A stretch of 64,000 nt of DNA from Oscillospiraceae bacterium (GCA_003343845.1 QAKK01000020.1:89342-153341); one strand, 5' to 3'; shown: positions 44,551 through 54,533, counted from the stretch's first letter. Program-made: numbers and translations. The notes: a model not told the origin generated them from the sequence alone.

Positions 44551-44925
44551 ATGAAACTGAAACTTCCGTGCAGAGAGAAGCTCATCACAATTTCGCTTCT
44601 CGTCTGCCTTGCGATCGTCGCATCCGCCTTTGCTGCCTTCGCCGCCGTCACACACCGCACGCTGAAAAGCCTGCGCACCGAATTGTACGATGTAAAACAC
44701 GATGCGGCGGTCGCCGCGCCGATGCTGTCCGGCAACGCGCTCTATACCCTGCGCACCTGCGGCGGCAAGATCGGCATCTACGATGCCGCAAGCGGGCTTT
44801 TGCTTGACTTTGTGGACGTGCTGGTCGAGACGCTGCCCGAGCAGGATCGCATGGCGCTCGCGCGCGGGATCACGCTCTACAGCTTTTCCGACCTTGCGTC
44901 GATCATCGAGGATTTTTCCACCTGA
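44551..44925 (+). CDS. Small membrane-anchored protein with BofC-like C-terminal domain
   Basis: A 124-residue protein: short basic N-terminus, one membrane helix or signal anchor (about 12-33), and an exported domain. The segment from about 64 onward (YTLRTCGGKIGIYDAASG, then LPEQDRMALARGI and FSDLASIIEDF) resembles the C-terminal domain of BofC. In Bacillus BofC tempers sigma-K activation signalling in the forespore. The ATG at 44551 follows AAAGGA; upstream in-frame starts lie inside the divergent promoter. It ends one base before the convergent dnaE stop. The family call is by resemblance only. Confidence 0.6.
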   Translation: MKLKLPCREKLITISLLVCLAIVASAFAAFAAVTHRTLKSLRTELYDVKHDAAVAAPMLSGNALYTLRTCGGKIGIYDAASGLLLDFVDVLVETLPEQDRMALARGITLYSFSDLASIIEDFST

Positions 44926-47900
44926 CTACCGGACAACGACATTATCCTTGCCGAGCAGTGCGGCAAGTGTGCCGCAGAGCGAATCCGAGATCTGCACCCT
45001 ACAGTCGGCAAGCCGGACATAGCGCGCCTTTGCAAGATCGTACAGCACGACCGGACGATCACCCGGTGCACGCCGCAGCGCGGCAAGCGCCTGTACGGCG
45101 GCGGGCGTGTCCGTGGACGCCACCCGCAGGTAGAGCGTCTTCGGCTTGTCCGCCGCAAATTCGGCGTCGGTCAGCAGCCTCTCGCAGCTGTTCATCAGGA
45201 TCTTCGGCTTTTCTTCGTCCCGTACCGAGACCGTGCCGTGCACAATCACCGGGTTCTCGGTAACAAGCACACCGGCGCTGCCGAGATACTGCCTTGCAAA
45301 CACAACGACCTCGATCTCGCCCGTGCGATCCTCCACGGTGACAAACGCCATGCTATCACCGTTTTTCGTCGTCTTGACGGTCTTTTTGGTTACAATGCCG
45401 GCGATTGTCACCGGCTGTTTATCCCGGTACGGCGGTTCGATGTCCGCATCGGCGCTCGCGAGAATATCCGCGATCCTTGCGGCGGAAAGCGACTCGATAT
45501 GCTTGGCATAATCGTTGAGCACATGCCCGGAAAAGTACATGCCGGAGCACTCTTTTTCAAGCGTCAGCTTTTCCCGCAGGGAGAACTCCGGAATATCCGG
45601 GTAGGCGAACCGCACCGGCGCCGCTGCCGCAGCCCCCGCGCCCGCCATTGCAAAAATGTCGATCTGCCCGTCGATCTCGGCGCGATTCTTGCTCTGCGCG
45701 TTTTCGATAATCTTTTCATAGGAGGCAAGCAGGCGGCTGCGATACACGCCGAGTGAATCAAACGCGCCGCTCTTGATGAGCGACTCGACCTGCCGCTTGT
45801 TCAGATCATAGCAGCCCATACGGGTGACGAAATCCTCAAAGCTCTTGAACAGACCGTTCTGCCTACGGTCGGCAATCAACTGATCTACAAACAGGCGTCC
45901 GACGCCCTTGAGCGCCAGCAGCCCGAACCGGATCGCACCGCCTTTTGCGGAAAACGCGGTCTCGCTCTCATTGATGTCCGGCGGCAGGACGGCGATGCCC
46001 GCCTTGGTGCATTCGCCGATATATTCGGCGGTCTTGCCGAAGTCGCCGAGCACCGACGTGAGGAGCGCCGCCATGTATTCGCTCATATAATGCGCCTTGA
46101 GATACGCCGTCTCATAGCACAGAACGGCGTAGGACGCGGCGTGGCTCTTGTTGAAGGCATAGCTTGCAAAGCTCGCCATGTCCTCAAACAGCGCCGTCGC
46201 ATCAGCCTCGGTCATGCCGCGCTCCACGGCTCCCCGGACAAACACCTGTCGTTCCGCCTCCATCACGGAGGCTTTTTTCTTTGACATGGCACGGCGCACA
46301 ATGTCCGCCTTGCCGAGACTGTAGCCCGCGATCTCGCGGAAGATCTCCATGACCTGCTCCTGATACACAATGCAGCCGTAGGTCTTGCCGAGGATCTTTT
46401 CAAGCGCGGGATTCTTATATTCGGTCTTGTCTCTGCCATGCCGCCGCTCGATATACTGCGGGATCGAATCCATCGGACCCGGGCGGTACAGCGCGATCGC
46501 CGCAATCACATCGTCGATCGAATCCGGGCACAGGCGCATCAGCACCTGCTTCATGCCCTTGGATTCCAGCTGAAATACACCGTCGGTCCGCCCCTCGGAG
46601 ATGAGGGCATATGTCTTTTTATCGTCATACGGGATCTTTTTGATGTCAAAGCCCGGCTCACTCGCGCGCACCATACGCTCGGCATCGGCAATGATGGTGA
46701 GATACCGCAGCCCGAGAAAGTCGAACTTGACCAGTCCGAGCTCAGCGACTGTATCCATGTCAAACTGCGTCACAATGGTATCGCCGTTGACCGACAGCGG
46801 CACATAGGAGAAGACCTCCCTGTCTGTGATGACCACGCCTGCCGCATGGGTGGAGGCGTGGCGCGGCATGCCTTCCAGTGCGCGCGCCGTGTCAATCAGG
46901 CGCGCCACGTTGGCATCGCTCACATAGAGCGCTTTCAGCTCCTTTTGCTTCAGCGCATCAGCGAGCGTCACACCGGGTGCGCGCGGCACAAGGTTTGCCA
47001 CCCGGTCAACCTCGGCATAGCTCATGCCGAACACACGTCCGACATCGCGGATTGCCGCGCGCGCAGCCATTGTCCCGAACGTGACAATCTGCGCCACATG
47101 CTCCGCGCCGTAGCGCTCCGAAACATAGCGCAGCACTTCGTCACGCCGCTCGTAGCAGAAGTCCACGTCAATATCGGGCATACTCACACGCTCCGGATTG
47201 AGGAAGCGCTCAAACAGCAGATCAAACCGCAGGGGATCGACATCCGTGATCCCGATGAGGTAATTGACAAGGCTGCCCGCTCCAGAGCCTCTGCCGGGTC
47301 CCACCGCGATCCCATGCGTCTTGGCATAGGTCACATAGTCGCGCACAATGAGGATATAATCGGTAAAGCCCATGCTCTCAATGACAGAAAGCTCGTATTC
47401 GGCACGGGCAATATAGTCTTCTTTTTGATGCGTATCAAGGCGGATGTAGCCGCCCTCGATCTTCTTGTCCAGCCCCGCAAAGGTAAAGGTACGGAGCTGC
47501 TCAAACGGTGTTTTGCCGTTCGACACCGCGATCTTCGGCAGATACAGATTGCCGAACATGAATTCAAAATCGCACGCATCGGCGATCCTTACCGTGTTGG
47601 CAAGCGCCTCCGGCACGTCACCGAACAGCTTCTCCATCTCGGAGGTCGATTTGTAGTAGAATTCCTCGGTCTCAAACCCGATTGGTTTGCCCTCGGCAAG
47701 TGTCCGCCCGGTCTGAATGCACATCATGACCGCCTGATGCTCGGCATCAAGCCGGCGCAGATAGTGCACATCATTGGTGGCGACGAGCGGCAGCGAAAGT
47801 TCTTTTGCCATCGCGATCAGCTCCGCGTTGACCTCGCGCTGCTCGGGAATGCCGTGATCCTGCAACTCCAGATAAAAATTTCCCTCGCCGAAGATGCCGG

Positions 47901-48384
47901 CAAGTGTGCGCGCGTACTGCCGTGCACCCGCAAAGTCGCCGCTGACGATCGCGCGCGGAATATAACCCGCAAGGCAGGCGGAAAGCGCGATCAGCCCGTC
48001 CGCATGCGTGCGCAGCAGATCCAGGTCAATACGCGGCTTCTGATAAAAGCCCTCGGTGAAGGATTTGGAGACCATGTAAATCAGGTTTTCATAGCCCTTT
48101 TGGTTTTTGCACAGCAGAATAAGGTGGTTGCCGGACGCATCCCGCTTGCCTTCTTTATCAAAACGGGTGCGCGGCGCGACATAGACCTCACAGCCGATGA
48201 TCGGCTTGATGCCCTCGGCGCGGCAAGCCTTGAAAAACGCGACCGCACCGTACAGGTTGCCGTGATCGGTGATAGCGACGGCAGTATGCCCCGCCGCCTT
48301 CGCCGCCTTCGGAATATCGACAATGCGGCATGCGCCGTCCAGCAGGCTGTATTCGCTGTGCAGATGCAGGTGTACAAAATCCAT
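44926..48384 (-). CDS. dnaE: DNA polymerase III alpha subunit (DnaE)
   Basis: A 1152-residue replicative polymerase of the DnaE type. The N-terminal PHP domain (FVHLHLHSEYSLLDG, about 3-17; AVAITDHGNLYGAV) is followed by the palm with catalytic aspartates in PDIDVDFCYERRDEV (about 398-412). Thumb and fingers are next, then a tandem helix-hairpin-helix (about 830-890) and a C-terminal OB-fold (about 980-1060). In Firmicutes DnaE works beside PolC, typically at primer extension. It is the last gene of the 13-gene operon; whiA is 16 bases upstream. Confidence 0.95.
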   Translation of the reverse strand: MDFVHLHLHSEYSLLDGACRIVDIPKAAKAAGHTAVAITDHGNLYGAVAFFKACRAEGIKPIIGCEVYVAPRTRFDKEGKRDASGNHLILLCKNQKGYENLIYMVSKSFTEGFYQKPRIDLDLLRTHADGLIALSACLAGYIPRAIVSGDFAGARQYARTLAGIFGEGNFYLELQDHGIPEQREVNAELIAMAKELSLPLVATNDVHYLRRLDAEHQAVMMCIQTGRTLAEGKPIGFETEEFYYKSTSEMEKLFGDVPEALANTVRIADACDFEFMFGNLYLPKIAVSNGKTPFEQLRTFTFAGLDKKIEGGYIRLDTHQKEDYIARAEYELSVIESMGFTDYILIVRDYVTYAKTHGIAVGPGRGSGAGSLVNYLIGITDVDPLRFDLLFERFLNPERVSMPDIDVDFCYERRDEVLRYVSERYGAEHVAQIVTFGTMAARAAIRDVGRVFGMSYAEVDRVANLVPRAPGVTLADALKQKELKALYVSDANVARLIDTARALEGMPRHASTHAAGVVITDREVFSYVPLSVNGDTIVTQFDMDTVAELGLVKFDFLGLRYLTIIADAERMVRASEPGFDIKKIPYDDKKTYALISEGRTDGVFQLESKGMKQVLMRLCPDSIDDVIAAIALYRPGPMDSIPQYIERRHGRDKTEYKNPALEKILGKTYGCIVYQEQVMEIFREIAGYSLGKADIVRRAMSKKKASVMEAERQVFVRGAVERGMTEADATALFEDMASFASYAFNKSHAASYAVLCYETAYLKAHYMSEYMAALLTSVLGDFGKTAEYIGECTKAGIAVLPPDINESETAFSAKGGAIRFGLLALKGVGRLFVDQLIADRRQNGLFKSFEDFVTRMGCYDLNKRQVESLIKSGAFDSLGVYRSRLLASYEKIIENAQSKNRAEIDGQIDIFAMAGAGAAAAAPVRFAYPDIPEFSLREKLTLEKECSGMYFSGHVLNDYAKHIESLSAARIADILASADADIEPPYRDKQPVTIAGIVTKKTVKTTKNGDSMAFVTVEDRTGEIEVVVFARQYLGSAGVLVTENPVIVHGTVSVRDEEKPKILMNSCERLLTDAEFAADKPKTLYLRVASTDTPAAVQALAALRRAPGDRPVVLYDLAKARYVRLADCRVQISDSLCGTLAALLGKDNVVVR

Positions 48385-48399
48385 TGCCGATCCTCCCTT

Positions 48400-49287
48400 T
48401 TAAGATTCTTCTTTGTTTTTCAACCCCAGCCCGTCGGCAATCGCGCAGATCTTTTCAAGGCGGTGATACAGCCCCGGCTTTGACACCGTGGGCGTCATCA
48501 TCTGCCCAAGCTGTGCAAGCGAGATTTCCGGATTTTCCAGCCGCATCCGCGCGGTGTACTCAAGCTCGGGCCCGAGCTCGGACAGCCGCCCGTGCGCATC
48601 CAGCAGCCGGATGGCGGCAAGATGCCGCGCCGCCGACGCCGTAGAGCGCGCGATATTGCCCGTCTCACAGTTGGTGCGGCGATTGATGTCGTTTTTGATT
48701 TCGCGCCCGATTCTGGCATTGACAAAATCAAACGCCTGTTTTCCCGCGCCGATGAAGAAGAGAAAATCCTCGATCGCACTGCTGTCCTTCAGATACAGCG
48801 ATGGTTTGCCGAGACGGGTCGAAACTTTGAATGCAATGCCGTTTTCCGCCGCGAGCGCGGCAAGCGGCGACGGGTCAACCGCCGCACGGCTTTTCAGCTC
48901 CAGGTGATAATAGTTCCGCGGCGCGCTGATCGTGCCGCCGCCGAGAAACAGCCCGCGGAAGAGTGCCGCCGCGCATTCCGGGCAACGGATCAGAACCCGC
49001 GGATTTTCCGCGCTGTCCCGCATCAGCGCTGCTGCCGATCTGGACGGAAAGGTCAGCAGAAAGCCGCGCTTGCCGATCGGCTGCGGCTCGCATTCTCTGC
49101 CGAACTGCTCGCGTACCAGGTGCGCGCACAGCTCTGCCGCCGCGGCATCGTCCGTCTGCAAAGCGATCTCGTCGTCACAGCTCACTGCGCCGCCGAGCAG
49201 TGCGCCGGCAATCAGTGCACGGCGGCAGCAGGTCTTTTTCATCGGCAGCGCCGCCGCCTCGCGCTTGACATCGGTTGAAAAGGACAT
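48400..49287 (-). CDS. whiA: WhiA-type DNA-binding regulator
   Basis: A 295-residue protein of the WhiA family: a LAGLIDADG homing-endonuclease-like N-domain (about 1-190) fused to a C-terminal helix-turn-helix (about 215-290). It acts as a developmental regulator in actinomycetes and affects cell division and chromosome segregation in Bacillus. Features include KREAAALPMKKTCCRRALIA (about 7-26), LRGLFLGGGTISAP-like text (reads FRGLFLGGGTISAP), and NCETGNIARSTASA. The ATG at 49287 overlaps the murB stop (TGATG); a longer frame to 49317 would overlap murB by 31 bases and is not preferred. Confidence 0.93.
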   Translation of the reverse strand: MSFSTDVKREAAALPMKKTCCRRALIAGALLGGAVSCDDEIALQTDDAAAAELCAHLVREQFGRECEPQPIGKRGFLLTFPSRSAAALMRDSAENPRVLIRCPECAAALFRGLFLGGGTISAPRNYYHLELKSRAAVDPSPLAALAAENGIAFKVSTRLGKPSLYLKDSSAIEDFLFFIGAGKQAFDFVNARIGREIKNDINRRTNCETGNIARSTASAARHLAAIRLLDAHGRLSELGPELEYTARMRLENPEISLAQLGQMMTPTVSKPGLYHRLEKICAIADGLGLKNKEES

Positions 49288-50213
49288 CAGTCTTCTCCGA
49301 TCGTGCGGATCTCGCACTCGAGCGTCACGCCGCTCATGGCATAAACCTTTTCGCGGATGCGTTCGATCAGCTCAAGCACATCCCTTGCGGTCGCACCGCC
49401 GACATTGACGATAAAACCGGCATGTTTCGGCGACACCTCGGCGCCGCCCACGCGCAGACCTTTCAGCCCGGCATCCTCAATCAATTTACCGGCAAAATGC
49501 CCCTCGGGGCGCTTGAACACGCTGCCCGCACTCGGATATTCCAGCGGCTGTTTTTCGCGGCGGCGCGCAAGATAGTCATTCATTCGCGCGCGGATCGCAT
49601 CCGGTTCGTCTTTCGTCAGCTGTAGGGTCGCGGACAGGATGATATAGTTTTTCTCCATGAAAACGCTGTGCCGGTAGCCGAAATGCTGCGCCGCATTATC
49701 CAGATGCAGAACCTGCTTTGCATCGAGGTCATAGCAGACAGTCTCGCACACAATGTCCGCAAGCTGCCCGCCGTATGCCCCCGCATTCATGTACACAGCG
49801 CCGCCGAGCGTACCCGGAATGCCGTTGGCAAACTCCGCGCCCGCAAGCCCGGCGCGCGACGCATTGGTCCCGATGCTGCCGAGCAGAACGCCGCAGCCGC
49901 CGGTCAGCCGCGTACCGTCGATCGTCACGCGGCGCATGTCCGTTGTGACAAACACGACCCCGCGGAAACCGCCGTCCCGCACCAGCGTATTGCTGCCGTT
50001 GCCGATGACGGTATACGGCACGCCTGCCTGCACGACGGCGTCCAGCGCATAGGCAAACGCCTCGGCATCCGCCGGGTAAACCGCCAGATCGGCATTGCCG
50101 CCGATGTGAAACGAGGTCACGCGCGAGAGCGGGAAATCATGCCGGATAAAGAAGCGCCGCCCTGCCGTCTCCGGCAGAGTGCACAGCGCTTTCTCAAAGG
50201 TTTCGTAAGACAT
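49287..50213 (-). CDS. murB: UDP-N-acetylenolpyruvoylglucosamine reductase
   Basis: A 308-residue FAD enzyme reducing UDP-GlcNAc-enolpyruvate to UDP-MurNAc in peptidoglycan synthesis. The FAD-binding segments TSFHIGGNADLAVYP (about 34-48) and VIGNGSNTLVRDGGF (about 69-83) are clear. They are followed by NGIPGTLGGAVYMNAGAYGG (about 129-148). The catalytic serine lies in YPSAGSVFKRPEG, and a C-terminal Glu follows in the last 20 residues. The SAGSVFKR form marks the type II class lacking the extra loop. Overlaps whiA by one base; tyrS lies 15 bases upstream. Confidence 0.96.
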   Translation of the reverse strand: MSYETFEKALCTLPETAGRRFFIRHDFPLSRVTSFHIGGNADLAVYPADAEAFAYALDAVVQAGVPYTVIGNGSNTLVRDGGFRGVVFVTTDMRRVTIDGTRLTGGCGVLLGSIGTNASRAGLAGAEFANGIPGTLGGAVYMNAGAYGGQLADIVCETVCYDLDAKQVLHLDNAAQHFGYRHSVFMEKNYIILSATLQLTKDEPDAIRARMNDYLARRREKQPLEYPSAGSVFKRPEGHFAGKLIEDAGLKGLRVGGAEVSPKHAGFIVNVGGATARDVLELIERIREKVYAMSGVTLECEIRTIGED

Positions 50214-50228
50214 AGCGTCTCCCTTTTC

Positions 50229-51452
50229 TTACAGTGTGAAGCGGTGGAACGTCTTTTTGCCTTTCTTGACGACAAGCCCGTCGCCCTCAAAGGCGCCTTT
50301 GTCAAAGGTCTTGTCGATTGCCTCGACCTTTTCGTCACCTGCAAGCATACCGCCCTGCTGAATCAGGCGTCTTGCCTCTCCGCGCGAGGGCGCGAGTTTC
50401 GACAGGACAAGCAAGTCGATCGCCGAGATCTTGCCATCCGTGAAGTTTTCTTCGGTGAGCACGGTCGAGGGCATGTTTGCGGAAACGCCGCCGTTTGCAA
50501 AGACGGCTCTTGCCGCCGTCAGCGCCTTCTCCGCCTCGTCCTTGCCGTGTACCAGCTCGGTCAGCTCATACGCCAGCTTTTCCTTGGCGCGGTTGAGGTC
50601 GCTACCGGTCAGCTTTGCATATTCCGCAATCTCTTCAAGCGGCATGAAGGTGAGCATGTTCATGCACTTGATAACATCCGCATCGTCGACGTTTCTCCAA
50701 TACTGGAAGAAGTCGTAGGGCGAAGTCTTGTTCGGGTCGAGCCAAACGGCGTTGCCTGCGGTCTTACCCATCTTCTTGCCCTGCGAGTCGGTCAGCAGCG
50801 TGATCGTCATGGCATATGCGTCCTTGCCCAGCTTGCGGCGGATCAACTCCGTACCGCCGAGCATGTTGCTCCACTGGTCGTCGCCGCCGAACTGCATATT
50901 GCAGCCGTACTTCTGATACAGCACATAGAAGTCGTAGCTCTGCATGATCATGTAGTTGAATTCAAAGAAGCTGAGCCCCTTCTCCATACGCTGCTTGTAG
51001 CACTCGGCGCGCAGCATGTTGTTGACCGAGAAGCATGCGCCGACCTCGCGCAGAAAGTCCACGTAGTTGAGGTCGAGCAGCCAGTCTGCGTTGTTCACCA
51101 TCAGCGCCTTGTCGTCCGAGAAGTCGATGAAGCGCTCCATCTGCTTTTTGAAGCAGGCGGCGTTGTGCTCGATGTCCTCACGGGTCAGCATCTTGCGCAT
51201 ATCGGTTCTGCCCGAGGGGTCGCCGATCATGGTGGTGCCGCCGCCGATCAGGGCGACCGGCTTGTTGCCCGCCATCTGCAGGCGCTTCATCAACGTCAGC
51301 GCCATGAAGTGCCCTGCCGTCAGGCTGTCCGCCGTGCAGTCAAAGCCGATATAGAACGTCGCCTTGCCCGCGTTGATCATCGTCTTGATCTCTTCCTCGT
51401 CGGTCAGCTGGGCGAGAAGTCCTCTTGCTTTCAGTTCGTCAAAAATGGTCAT
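50229..51452 (-). CDS. tyrS: Tyrosyl-tRNA synthetase
   Basis: A 407-residue class I aminoacyl-tRNA synthetase. The Rossmann core begins at YIGFDCTADSLTAGHFMAL (about 36-54), containing the HIGH-equivalent as TAGH. The KMSKS-equivalent is GKKMGKTAGNAVW (about 228-240). A C-terminal S4 RNA-binding domain (about 340-405) is present. Only 32 bases separate it from recN, so no T-box leader is possible here. AGAAAGA precedes the ATG. Confidence 0.96.
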   Translation of the reverse strand: MTIFDELKARGLLAQLTDEEEIKTMINAGKATFYIGFDCTADSLTAGHFMALTLMKRLQMAGNKPVALIGGGTTMIGDPSGRTDMRKMLTREDIEHNAACFKKQMERFIDFSDDKALMVNNADWLLDLNYVDFLREVGACFSVNNMLRAECYKQRMEKGLSFFEFNYMIMQSYDFYVLYQKYGCNMQFGGDDQWSNMLGGTELIRRKLGKDAYAMTITLLTDSQGKKMGKTAGNAVWLDPNKTSPYDFFQYWRNVDDADVIKCMNMLTFMPLEEIAEYAKLTGSDLNRAKEKLAYELTELVHGKDEAEKALTAARAVFANGGVSANMPSTVLTEENFTDGKISAIDLLVLSKLAPSRGEARRLIQQGGMLAGDEKVEAIDKTFDKGAFEGDGLVVKKGKKTFHRFTL

Positions 51453-51484
51453 TTGTCTTTCTCCGTTTTTATATATGAAAAATT

Positions 51485-53164
51485 TTAATAATTCTTTCCT
51501 TCGTCAATGAGCTCACGCGCAGAGGAGCGCATGGTCTCGCTCACAGTCACGCCGCCGAGAATGCGCGCAATCTCGCGCACGCGATCATCGCCCGTGATCT
51601 CGGAGACCTGCGTCTCGGTGCGCCCGTCGATCACCCGCTTTTCGATCAGCAGTTGCCGGTCGGCAAGCGATGCGATCTGCGCCGAGTGGGTCACGCAGAT
51701 CGTCTGTGTGCCGCGCGCGCTCGTCTTCAGTTTGATGCCGATCTTGCGTGCAGTCTTGCCGGACACCCCGGCATCGATCTCGTCGTAGATGACAGTCTGC
51801 ACGCCGAAGCTGTCGGCAAACACGCTTTTGAGCGCCAGCATAATTCGGGCAAGCTCACCGCCCGATGCAATTTTGGCAATCGGTTTCGGTTCTTCGCCCG
51901 GGTTGGTGGAGATCAGGAACTCCACCGCATCCGCGCCGGTCGCCGAAAGCGCGGCAGGTCGGATGTCCGTGAGGAAGCGAACCTTCTCCATATCGAGAAA
52001 CGCAAGCTCGTCCGAGACAAGCGGCACCAGCCGCTCCGCCGCCGCACGCCGCGTGTCGGTCAGCGCCGCCGCCGCGGCTGTCGCCGCCGCAGTTGCCGCA
52101 TCCAGGGCTTTTTTCGCCCGCGCGGTCTCGTCGGAAAGGTCGGAAAGTGCAGTCAGTTCCCGCTTGGCGTCAGCGAGCTTTTCGAGCAGCCCCGCCTCGT
52201 CGGTCATGAACTTTTTCTTCAGTTTATCCAGTTTATCCAGGCGGCTTTCAATCCGATCGAGTCTGGCGGCGGGATCGTCGCCGATGTCGCCGGTGAAGTC
52301 GTAGACCGTATCGGCGATGTCCTCGATCTCATATTTCATGTCGCCGAGCCTTGCTGCAAGCTCTGCCGCACGCGGCACGGCGTCCGCAATCTGTGACAGT
52401 GCCGTAGCACAGCGGTCGAGAATGTACGCGACATTCCCCTTTTCCGCATCGCGCAGGGCGCGGTAGACAAACGCAGTCTGCCGCGAAATGCGCTCCGCAT
52501 CGGCAACGATCCTGCGCTCGGCAAGCAGCTTTTCTTCTTCTCCCGGATGCAGCTTTGCCGATTCCAGCAGCTGAACGGTGCGCGTCAGCGTCTCGAGTTT
52601 TTTCTGCTTTTCGGCATCGCTCATCTGCAGCGCTTCAAGCGCGCGGCGGGCAGCCTGCATCGCAGCATAGGCGTCGGCATAGGCGGAACGCGCCGCCTCG
52701 TTCCCGGCATAGGCATCCAGCATGGAAAGATGATTCTCGCTTTTCAGCAGCTGTAAATTGTCGCTTTGCCCGTGAATGCTGATCAGCGTCGGCGCAATCG
52801 CGCGGAGCGTATAGGTTCCGACGGCACGTCCGTTAACCTTACACTGCGTGCGCCCGTCTGCGCCGAGCGTGCGGGTGAGCAGCAGGTTGCCGTCCTCGTC
52901 GGGCGACAGCTCGTTTTCGGCAAGCAGCCGAAGGCTCTCCGCGCCGAGATCGCCGAACATGGCGCTGACCACGGCTTTTTCTTCGCCGGTGCGCAGAAGG
53001 TCGCGGTCACCGCGTGCGCCGAGCAAAAAGCCGATGCTGTCGATCAGAATCGACTTGCCTGCGCCGGTCTCGCCGGTCAGTGCGGTAAAGCCCTTCTCAA
53101 AATCAATATCCACGCATTTGATAACTGCGACATTTTCGATGTGCAGAGACAACAGCACGGACAC
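51485..53164 (-). CDS. recN: DNA repair protein RecN
   Basis: A 559-residue SMC-like ATPase that acts early in double-strand-break repair. Walker A GETGAGKSILIDSIGFLLGA (about 31-50) is followed by a long coiled-coil insertion (about 150-365). The ABC signature KIASGGELARIMLALKSVFA (about 440-459) and Walker B VIYDEIDAGVSG follow. Full length. It follows argR by 25 bases, a linkage common in Firmicutes (argR-recN). Confidence 0.96.
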   Translation of the reverse strand: MSVLLSLHIENVAVIKCVDIDFEKGFTALTGETGAGKSILIDSIGFLLGARGDRDLLRTGEEKAVVSAMFGDLGAESLRLLAENELSPDEDGNLLLTRTLGADGRTQCKVNGRAVGTYTLRAIAPTLISIHGQSDNLQLLKSENHLSMLDAYAGNEAARSAYADAYAAMQAARRALEALQMSDAEKQKKLETLTRTVQLLESAKLHPGEEEKLLAERRIVADAERISRQTAFVYRALRDAEKGNVAYILDRCATALSQIADAVPRAAELAARLGDMKYEIEDIADTVYDFTGDIGDDPAARLDRIESRLDKLDKLKKKFMTDEAGLLEKLADAKRELTALSDLSDETARAKKALDAATAAATAAAAALTDTRRAAAERLVPLVSDELAFLDMEKVRFLTDIRPAALSATGADAVEFLISTNPGEEPKPIAKIASGGELARIMLALKSVFADSFGVQTVIYDEIDAGVSGKTARKIGIKLKTSARGTQTICVTHSAQIASLADRQLLIEKRVIDGRTETQVSEITGDDRVREIARILGGVTVSETMRSSARELIDEGKNY

Positions 53165-53189
53165 ACCCCCTAAAGTCTTCTCGCGTCGG

Positions 53190-53654
53190 TCATGCCGAGC
53201 GCATCATGTGCTTGATCTTATCCGCCAAATCTTCCGCAGCCCCATCGGAGGCAACCACGACCATGACCGTATCGTCCCCGGCAATGCAGCCGAGAATCTC
53301 GGGTGAGCGGATCGCATCAATTCCCGCGCCGATGGCATTGGCAAGCCCCGGGAAGGTCTTCAGCACGATAATATTGTTGGCAAAGGAGACTTTCGTGATC
53401 GAATCCACAAGCGCGCCGTTGAATTTCGGTGCCGGGATCGCGCCCGACGCAGTCCCCTGCACCGCATACTTGTAGTTGCCGACGCTGTTGGTGACCTTGG
53501 TCAGCTTCAGCTCGCGAATGTCGCGTGACACCGTCGCCTGCGTCGTCTCAAAGCCGTATTTGTTCAGATAGAAGATCAGCTCTTCCTGCGTCTCGATCTC
53601 ATATTCCCGAATCAACTCGAGGATCTTCTGCTGTCTTTCGCTCTTCACGTTCAT
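53190..53654 (-). CDS. argR: Arginine repressor
   Basis: A 154-residue hexameric repressor of arginine metabolism. The N-terminal winged helix (about 1-70) shows KSERQQKILELI, then QEELIFYLNKYGFETTQATVSRD split over the recognition helix. The C-terminal oligomerisation and arginine-binding domain (about 80-150) has the family SITKVSFANNIIVLKT stretch and the CIAGDDTVMVV core with its arginine-contacting Asp residues. No arginine genes are nearby; the argR-recN-nadK-tlyA neighbourhood is conserved in Firmicutes. Confidence 0.95.
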   Translation of the reverse strand: MNVKSERQQKILELIREYEIETQEELIFYLNKYGFETTQATVSRDIRELKLTKVTNSVGNYKYAVQGTASGAIPAPKFNGALVDSITKVSFANNIIVLKTFPGLANAIGAGIDAIRSPEILGCIAGDDTVMVVVASDGAAEDLADKIKHMMRSA

Positions 53655-53663
53655 TCTCCTTTA

Positions 53664-54533
53664 TCAGTTTTTCAGCTCGTATTCGGAGAGCTTGGCATTT
53701 AGCACACTGAAGAAGCCTGCATGCTTAATTTTCAGCATTTTGAGCGTCTTCGGTGAGCGCCGGATGACCAGCCGTTCCCCGAGAAACAGCGGCATCGGCT
53801 CCGTACCGTCGCATGTCACGTCCACATGCGGCGCACGGTCGTCAATATTGGCAAGTTCCAGCACAGTTGCACCGGAAAAAACAAACGGGCACGCATAGCG
53901 CGAGATCGGGCAGACCGGCGTGACGCAGATACATTCCAGCGTCGGGTCAACCACGCAGCCGCCCGCCGCCATGGAATACGCCGACGAGCCTGTCGGCGTG
54001 GCAAAGACCACACCGTCCGCACGGATGGTGCGCACCACGCAGTCGTCGGCGGACAGACGCAGGTCTATGCACTTCGGATAGGCGCCGCGCCCGACCGCGA
54101 CCTCATTGAGCACGCTGTCCGCGAGAAGTACCGTTCCCTCCGGCGTCTCTTTCTCCGCCTGCATGGTCATGCGGTTCTGAATGGTATAATCCCCGCTGTA
54201 AATGTGGTCGATCAGTGTGATCTCGTGCTTTTCGAGCTCCGCCATATAGCCGACGCGCCCGAAGTTGATGCCGAGCAGCGGCACATCGCACATCAGCGCA
54301 TATTCCGCCGCACGCAGGATCGAGCCGTCCCCGCCGAGCACCACGATCAGATCAATGCCCGCAAACAGCTCTTCCCGCTTGCAGAGCACAGCGCCCGCCG
54401 CAAATCTCTCCCCCGCAAACACTTCGTCAAAGCGCACCTCGGCGCCGTGCATGCGAAAGCGCTCGGCGGTGCGCAGCGTATAATCCTTATCGGTTTCCTT
54501 GCGTATCGTCGGAAGCAGTACGACCCGTTTCAT
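53664..54533 (-). CDS. nadK: NAD kinase
   Basis: A 289-residue enzyme phosphorylating NAD to NADP. The catalytic motif LGGDGSILRAAEYA (about 66-79) and the NFGRVGYMAELE segment (about 91-102) are clear. The nucleotide-site DGVVFATPTGSSAYSMAAGG (about 174-193) includes the family TPTGSTAY-like motif. Length is typical for the single-domain bacterial enzyme. It starts 28 bases after tlyA and is 9 bases before argR. Confidence 0.95.
   Translation of the reverse strand: MKRVVLLPTIRKETDKDYTLRTAERFRMHGAEVRFDEVFAGERFAAGAVLCKREELFAGIDLIVVLGGDGSILRAAEYALMCDVPLLGINFGRVGYMAELEKHEITLIDHIYSGDYTIQNRMTMQAEKETPEGTVLLADSVLNEVAVGRGAYPKCIDLRLSADDCVVRTIRADGVVFATPTGSSAYSMAAGGCVVDPTLECICVTPVCPISRYACPFVFSGATVLELANIDDRAPHVDVTCDGTEPMPLFLGERLVIRRSPKTLKMLKIKHAGFFSVLNAKLSEYELKN

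Noticed and set aside
51453..51484. A T-box for tyrS.
   Set aside because: Only 32 bases separate tyrS from recN, far too short for a T-box.
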